The translations under genes were made by a program, and so were the position numbers. From Calycina herbarum (lineage: Eukaryota > Ascomycota > Leotiomycetes > Helotiales > Pezizellaceae), in assembly GCA_001414485.1 (NCBI GenBank), contig LLEY01000048.1, forward strand, positions 310,001 to 374,000: 64,000 nucleotides of DNA. Reading direction: 5' to 3'. Under the pieces are notes generated by a model, which searched no databases, had not been told where the DNA came from, and saw only the letters and a list, made by a program, of their open reading frames with translations. Positions within the stretch are counted from its first letter, which is position 1, and each line of letters opens with the position of its first letter. This document shows positions 58,288 through 64,000 of this stretch, piece by piece.

Positions 58288-59204
58288 TCAGCTCAAGTCC
58301 ATCATCTCCTGGTCCTGATCAGGTTGTAAATACGCAGGTTCGTGATTCAATTGCCCGACCTCCGCTTTTGCGACATCCATAAAAATACCATCATACTCGT
58401 CGTCATCGCTTCCAAAAGTTGTCTCCTGATCTTGATCCATTCGATGTGGCAATGAGGATTGATGTTCGTTGCTCCAGCTCGTTTCTTGACTGCCTTGTGG
58501 TAGGACATCCTCAAACATAGCCTCCAATTCCGCTTCTTCAATCTTCGCGACCTCCTCGGCCATCATCTCATCTAAACCACAATTAGCATTGAACCTTATC
58601 CAAAGGGCGCTTCAATAAACATACCAAAATCAGGCGCCTCCTCACCCGGCACAATCTCCTCCACAATCCCAGCCTGCATAGCAAGTTCTTCCCTCCTCTT
58701 CCTCTCTCTCTCCTCCCCAATCCAAAGTACGCGCATAATCTCCTCATCCCCACCGCGATCCTTCCATCTCTTCTCCTCCGCGCCATCCCTAACCCGTTTC
58801 AAAAACAACTTCCGCCTCGTCTCCCTGCCATCATCGCCATCTCTTCTGCCGTGAAACAATGGATTGGGTTTACTAGCCCTCTTCGAAAACACACTCTCCT
58901 TCTCCTTCCCACGCGACGGCGGAGGCGATGGTAAATTGATGACCGGAGCCCGCGTTGACAAGGTCTTTGATCGAGGATTGGATTGAGATTTCGAGGAAGG
59001 GGTGGGAGAAGTCATCATTTTATCGTGATTCTGGTGGAAGTTGTAGGTTTGTGCATTCGCATCTCGAGGACTAAGCGGGGAAGGCGTGGGTGAGGAGCGG
59101 AGGGGAGAGGAGGACAGTGGCGATGAGACGACGGGGGAGAATTGGTATGTGTGGGTGAGATTGAAATTGTGGTGTATGGGGGTTGGAGGTAGCATGCTGA
59201 ACAT
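58288..59204 (-). CDS. Conserved-looking nuclear-type protein of unknown function
   Basis: Two exons, 59204-58625 and 58571-58288, close in frame to 287 aa. The N-terminal third is Ser/Pro-rich and low in complexity. A basic region (RRDGDDGRETRRKLFLKRVRDGAEEKRW, about 120-147) with nuclear-localisation character follows, then an acidic stretch. After the splice comes DEMMAEEVAKIEEAELEAMFEDV, a predicted amphipathic helix. The C-terminus is acidic (DQDQEMMDLS). There is no signal peptide or membrane segment. I do not recognise a named family; the basic-then-acidic layout suggests a chromatin or RNA-binding partner. It is convergent with PEX19, 199 bp apart. The gene model is good; the function is unknown. 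Confidence 0.7.
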
Positions 59205-60729
59205 CGTGGTGGTTTTCTTGTGATGTTGGTTGAAGTTCGAGGGCAGAGAGAGGCGGCTTTTTGGAGGTGGTTGAAAGAGCTTGGGCCTGAGAAAACGCGG
59301 TCGCTGGCTGAATCGCGTCGCGTCGGCTTATCGAGGGGGCGGGAAAAAAGTGTCGGAATTTCAGTACCCCACCGTCACCACAGCAGTATGTCTAAAAGAG
59401 TCCAGAAAAATACCAAAAAAATATAGAATGAATCTCTAATCCCTAATTACTTATATAACAAAGCTGCGCATAGTTTAATTACTGTGTTGCGGTTTCATTT
59501 TGAATTTAAGACTATTTTTCGAGGGAACAAATTCCGACACTTTTTCCGTCCCCAAAGAGTCAGCGTCATTCCGAGGGTCTCGTGAGGTCTTGTATCACAT
59601 TTCCATTTCCAAATCTTGGAAAATCCTTTCAATGTCTACTCTTCTTTTGACAACTTTTTATTAAGCTACATCTTTTCTCCAATTGTTTCTCAGACGTTGG
59701 TCCTGCAAAATTCAGGCGCAGAGACTGCGACCACAATCGTGCAAGTACGAAGTCAAGGAAGAGCATCGTTCTATATGCACCGACCGGGTTTGAGAAGACT
59801 CGAGTAACGAAACTCAATTATCCTCGTATAACTAATTTAGATCATGAGAGATGGGAGGAAATTCATAGTACAATGTGAATAAAGCATTAAAAAAAGTTCC
59901 AATGGTTTACAATCACACTGTGCTGTCATCGTAAAACAAGCAGTAAGAAAACTTTCGCTATATCATCCTCGTAACTATAACCATTTTTATCACTGCACAC
60001 GATCTAGTTGCTTCTCTCTTCTGCAAGGAGAATTAATTTAAGAAATATAACCATCACATTTCCGTAATCTTCTCACATCTCAATTTCCCTGTCAATATAT
60101 CATACACGCACGTTAAAACTGACCATTTTCTCAGCAAGTAGAACAGTGGAAAACTTGCAGAAGAAGATAACCTACCAACATTCGCAATCGGATAATCCCA
60201 AGCTATTCACAGGTAACCTACAAATAGCTCGAGTTTTTTACCATATTTTTACGAAAAAAAGAGAGAGTATTAGTACATCTAATACTTAGGCTAAATACTT
60301 GATAGACAGACATCAGATTCGTTCCTGCCTACCTATCTATCTCTCGTTGCTCCAACCATCCAGGGCAACTTAACTCAATTATCCCACCCCAGATGTTTGG
60401 AACAATCAATTTTCATTACCCCAAACGATCCGGGTTAATACTTTGGATTATCCCAGAAAGTTGGAACAACAAAAATACTGTGTTCCAAACAACTCCACAA
60501 TCGAATTGCTTCCATTATCTACGTACGTACCAAAAACTTCATACTCAATATCCCCAACCACCCATCCTCTCGGGTCCTAAAAACAAAAATTCCTGTCACT
60601 TCCCAGCGACTATCCTATTTCCCTATTCACATTATCGTACAGCTTTGGCTCCAGCCAGCCGAATCCCAAAAAAGTCAAAATACCACAACGCCTGCCAATG
60701 TGATTGCCAAACGCCAAAATAAATCGCCA
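59205..60729. other. Repeat-bearing intergenic region, no supported gene
   Basis: Includes a MITE-like element (separate entry) and a GTAACCTACAAATAGCT copy at about 60,213. At 60,390-60,480 it has a GTTTGGAACAAT...ATTACCCC/ATTATCCC...GGAACAACAA motif set shared with 46.0 kb. No gene is supported. Confidence 0.55.
59336..59554. mobile_element. MITE-like element with about 25-bp inverted ends
   Basis: The ends GGGGGCGGGAAAAAAGTGTC and the reverse complement of 59,529-59,554 (GGGGACGGAAAAAGTGTC) match with small gaps and extend into GGAATTT. The interior is AT-rich and non-coding. A target duplication could not be assigned. Confidence 0.6.
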
Positions 60730-62529
60730 TTACTCGTCTGTGTCCGTTTCTGCCGCGACCCGGAGCTCATAGTTGAGCTCAAAGCATTCGGAGAGCAGTT
60801 CTATGACGCTCCCTTGGCCTTCAGGGATTTCCTTCCCGACCATAAATTTGCCGTCCACACGCATATTATCGAGGGAATTCAACTAGGCAAGAGTAAGTAA
60901 GTTGTCACAAATCTTGAGATATCGACTGTTTCTGGGAACGCCTGTCTCTTCCGGGTATTGTAAAAGGGTTGGGACAAATACAACCCATTTTCCGAGAAAT
61001 GTAAAGGAGCACCGAGAAATTCAGTTTTGTAAATCTCCTAAACATTTTCGGAGATTGGGCTGCGATTTCCCCAAAATCTCTGAAGCAATAGATGAGGGGC
61101 TATGGGGGCACAAAGCGCAGATATCTTACCTTCATACTGTATGGATACAACTCTCTTGGCGAACTGACGCCCCCCGAATTCTTGACTTCGATAAGACATC
61201 GTTTTAAAGTCTGGAGTTGGTTGTAGACTGGTAAAAGTGCTTCCGAGACTGGCTCTGAAGACACCATCAAATAATATATATAACCATAACTTCGTCGGAT
61301 GAGGTAGAGTAGTGTCTTCGACATGTTAGCATACCTATTCCCACAGAGGTGTGAACTCAAGACATACCCTCTGGACATAGAGTTCGGCAAAATTTCCTTC
61401 GGCATCTTTGAAATTTCCATCCACCCGGCTCTCGTCGATTCTATCCAACTGTCTCTGGAAATCGTACAAATCCGTCTCTCTCAGTGACCAAGCTTGTGTG
61501 ATGGATAATTTCTCTAATTTGTTCCGGATTTCGACCAATGTTTCGTATGTTGCGCGGAAAGCCTCTGGGAAAACTCCTTTTCTGTTTCAAAGTTAGCATG
61601 ATGGCAGGATATTTTGTCGATGCGGTTCACATACCGACTTAACACAATCTCAGACCAGCCAAGACACCTTTCCAAAAGATCGCAGACTTCCTCATTACCA
61701 GCAGGTACCTCGCCACTTGATGTGACAAACTTTCCATCAACCCTTTGTGCGTCAATTTCTTTTAGCTGGTTTTGCAGTTTCTGAACTTCGGTAGTGGAAA
61801 ACTATTGCAGATAGTGAGTTAGTTGTATATTATATTGCATGTAAAAGTAATGCCTCCGAAAACACCCACTTTAGATTTTGTATTGGCAAGAGAAATCGAC
61901 CGCAAAATGGATATCATCTTCTCATGTATAGCAGGCAGGTCTCCACCAAGTCGAGCAAGACGACTTTGCAGATTTGTTAAACCTAGTTGGCACACTTCGA
62001 TTCGATTCGACAGGAGTTTAACGAAGTTTCGGGAGTGAGATGAATCGTTTTTGACTATTTCGCGGAGTCTTTCCAGGATACCAGAACAATGGGTCAAATC
62101 TTTCTCAGTATAAAGGTCCACCTCAGTCAGATGGTCCAACAATCGTTTTATCGTCGAGGTTAAGGCGTAAGCAGCGGGAGCTTCGTTATTTCTGCCAATC
62201 GTCATGAAAAAGAGTGATAGGAGCTGAAAGCAGCCATCTAGAATCCGGTCGACTGGTTGGAGAGTAGTTAGTAGATGTCTCATATCCACACCCATTTGCA
62301 TTGAGGTCGAACCTTGATTATCTTCGTGTGGCTTATCGGCTCGCAGCTCATTGAGGATCTTTACTTGGGCAACCACCTTCTCATACAGCGGCATAACATC
62401 CGAAGACTTGACATAAGTTGTGCGATCCTGCTTGAGGAGAGTTAATTGGTCTCGTAAATTTCGTAAGCTATCGAGGACGGGCTGTTCTCGTGGATCGACG
62501 GGAGGAGGAAGATTAGGTGTATCCGCCAT
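60730..62529 (-). CDS. DUF2408 fungal protein
   Basis: Five exons (62529-61870, 61801-61635, 61581-61368, 61315-61130, 60882-60730) close in frame to 459 aa. The start ATG 62529 follows a non-ATG upstream stretch. DUF2408 features occur in order: LDSLRNLRDQLTLLKQDRTTYV near the N-terminus, then repeated RVDGKF/RVDGNF elements (ideal at the three later exons). TLLYLIRRSYGYIYYLMVSSEPVSEAL, then SSPRELYPYSMK, and a final NMRVDGKF...GQGSVIELLSECF end the protein. The fourth intron is about 247 bp, longer than the others. It is a cytosolic, all-helical protein of unknown role, conserved in ascomycetes. It is divergent from RPP1. The family call is strong. Confidence 0.88.
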
Positions 62530-63014
62530 GTTGACGGTTTTCAATGGTCTGATCCTAAGCTATGGTTTGCAGTAATATAATTTCGTAGAGTTTGTCTTTC
62601 GTGGTCAAGTATTATCTGCGCGGGTGTGGGGATTGCATGGGATGGGTGACATGCGACAGAAGTGCAGTGCAGGTGTTGTTTTTATGGCAATGGAAGCTGA
62701 AATGCCTGACGCAGTATACCTTGGTACCTCTCTTCCGATCGTCACTACTTTCGAAAGACGCAAGGCGCGGGGAAGGCAAAAGCGGGGCTTATCGCCTCTG
62801 GTTGGCACGTGCACCCCTCGGCAACGTGACCAATGAGGAGCTGCCCACAAAAACAAAAGTTCGCGCGGGCACTCCAAAAATCATCGAAATTCGATCTCGC
62901 CGCAAGAAATCTACAACAAACCACCAGAACTTGTCGTTTCAGTCTCCGCCCAACTCGCGGTTAAAGTGATTGATTCTCCTGTTCATCCCAAACAAACCTC
63001 ACAAACATTTCAAA
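62530..63014. other. Bidirectional promoter DUF2408/RPP1
   Basis: A 485-bp region upstream of a ribosomal protein gene. Open frames at 62.6-62.97 kb overlap the promoter and show no domain. Confidence 0.5.
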
Positions 63015-63578
63015 ATGTCTACCGCCGAACTCGCTGTCTCTTACGCAGCTCTTATCCTCGCCGATGATGGTGTTGATATCACTGTACGTCCTCCCCAACT
63101 CGGCTCACCAGCTCTCCAAGTCTGCCATCTTTGGTGGCGATGGCGTCGCATCTGAAGGCATCGATTTCAATTGGCACATTGCTAACTCTTCCTCCTCTAG
63201 GCCGATAAGCTCCTCACCTTGATCAAGGCCGCCGGTGTCGAAGACGTCGAGCCAATCTGGACTTCCCTTTTCGCCAAGGTACGAACAATACAATCGGGTT
63301 GAATGGTGGCATTTGCTGATATATGGAATTACAGGCTCTCGAGGGTAAGGATGTCAAGGACCTCCTCTTGAACGTCGGATCCGGTGGTGGTGCCGCTGCC
63401 GCTGCCCCAGCTGCTGGAGGTGCTGGAGGTGATGCTGCCCCAGAGGCTGCTAAGGAAGAGGAGAAGGTCGAGGGTACGTACACCATCCGGATGGCGAAGA
63501 GTTGGCACAGATGTTCTAACATGATTTCCAGACAAGGAGGAGTCAGACGAGGATATGGGTTTCGGTCTCTTCGATTAG
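63015..63578 (+). CDS. RPP1: 60S acidic ribosomal protein P1
   Basis: Four exons (63015-63083, 63201-63278, 63335-63473, 63532-63578) close in frame to 110 aa. The N-terminal helical domain starts [20 protein letters not shown], with [25 protein letters not shown] and [15 protein letters not shown]. An Ala/Gly hinge and an acidic stretch follow, and the universal stalk tail [11 protein letters not shown] closes the protein. The tail recruits translation GTPases to the ribosomal stalk. The Ala/Gly hinge and [15 protein letters not shown] distinguish P1 from P2. Three introns, the last placed in the acidic region, are usual in filamentous fungi. Certain. Confidence 0.97.
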
Positions 63579-64000
63579 AGAGTCACGTCTTTCCCGCCTG
63601 TTCTTACGAATGCATAACCACCATCTCGGGGTCGCAACAATGTTGGGATGGTCAAGCAGCTTCCATAGATGAGCAATCTGAATGCAATCTCAAGAAGCAT
63701 CTCCAGTTTCTACTCGTATGAAAAATGACATGTGTAAAGTGCTTCCGTTCCTCTCCACTATAAATCCACAAGCGCCACGCTCAAATCCCAAGTTTCCCAC
63801 GCGATCTTGGACTTATAAATATATCACGAAGTCGGAAATGCAAGGCTCAAGTTTCCTAGGATCTTTGGTTCTTCTGAGTGTGGCTCTGATTTCAGTGTCA
63901 ATTCAGTAGGCTGTGGTTTTATGATCAGTAAGTTGATGATGCGGTTGATGTCTTCTTTTTGCTGGAGAAGCGTCCAGCATGTTTATGTTTTCATACACTT
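63579..64000. other. Downstream region of RPP1, no supported gene
   Basis: Nothing coding is supported up to the window edge. Confidence 0.5.

Overview
This window is a gene-dense stretch of a filamentous ascomycete (Pezizomycotina) nuclear genome. Genes carry short introns of about 50-110 bp, usually GT...AG with CTAAC/CTGAC-type branch points. The lineage-marking genes are fungal: bifunctional tryptophan synthase, RXT3, Zn2Cys6 factor, 2EXR proteins, DUF2408, DUF829 and a PTH11-like rhodopsin domain. One transposon looks RIP-mutated. Gene content and protein style suggest Leotiomycetes (Helotiales/Sclerotiniaceae-like), but that placement is inference. All exon models below were built by eye and checked for reading-frame closure.

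Layout. 0-11 kb: a secreted neprosin-like protein; a dead class I terpene synthase whose third intron holds a 2,600-bp AT-rich DNA transposon; a small secreted protein; and two tandem 2EXR genes, the first possibly frameshifted. 11.5-23 kb: tryptophan synthase (TRP5, with a TGAGTCA cross-pathway-control site upstream), SDH assembly factor 4 (SDH8), a DUF829 hydrolase-like protein, a 1.5-kb AT-rich low-complexity block, and RXT3 of the Rpd3 histone deacetylase complex. 23-31 kb: a 3-kb promoter region with minisatellites; one long gene fusing a PTH11-like rhodopsin 7-TM domain to a FucP-type sugar permease; then a non-coding array of 17 same-strand copies of a TTGCGATGTGCAACAA-like motif. 31-36.6 kb: an RCR-like membrane protein, repeat debris, a hAT transposase fragment and an unclassified membrane protein.

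36.6-43 kb: a compact three-gene group, consisting of an NCS1 nucleobase permease, a divergently transcribed 2-oxoglutarate/Fe(II) oxygenase resembling thymine hydroxylase, and a convergent Zn2Cys6 regulator. This looks like a nucleobase uptake and oxidation cluster. 43.8-52 kb: a secreted flavin amine/polyamine oxidase, a single-pass PPxY protein, an unknown multi-TM protein with a likely one-base frameshift, and a secreted agmatinase. 53-64 kb: housekeeping genes ASN (asparagine synthetase), UBC9 divergent from PEX19 (which has a GC-AG intron), an unknown coiled-coil-type protein, a DUF2408 protein and ribosomal stalk protein P1, with small MITE-like elements between them.

The strongest leads for something undescribed are the rhodopsin-permease fusion (25.4-28.2 kb) and the regularly recurring motif array directly downstream of it (28.96-30.43 kb).
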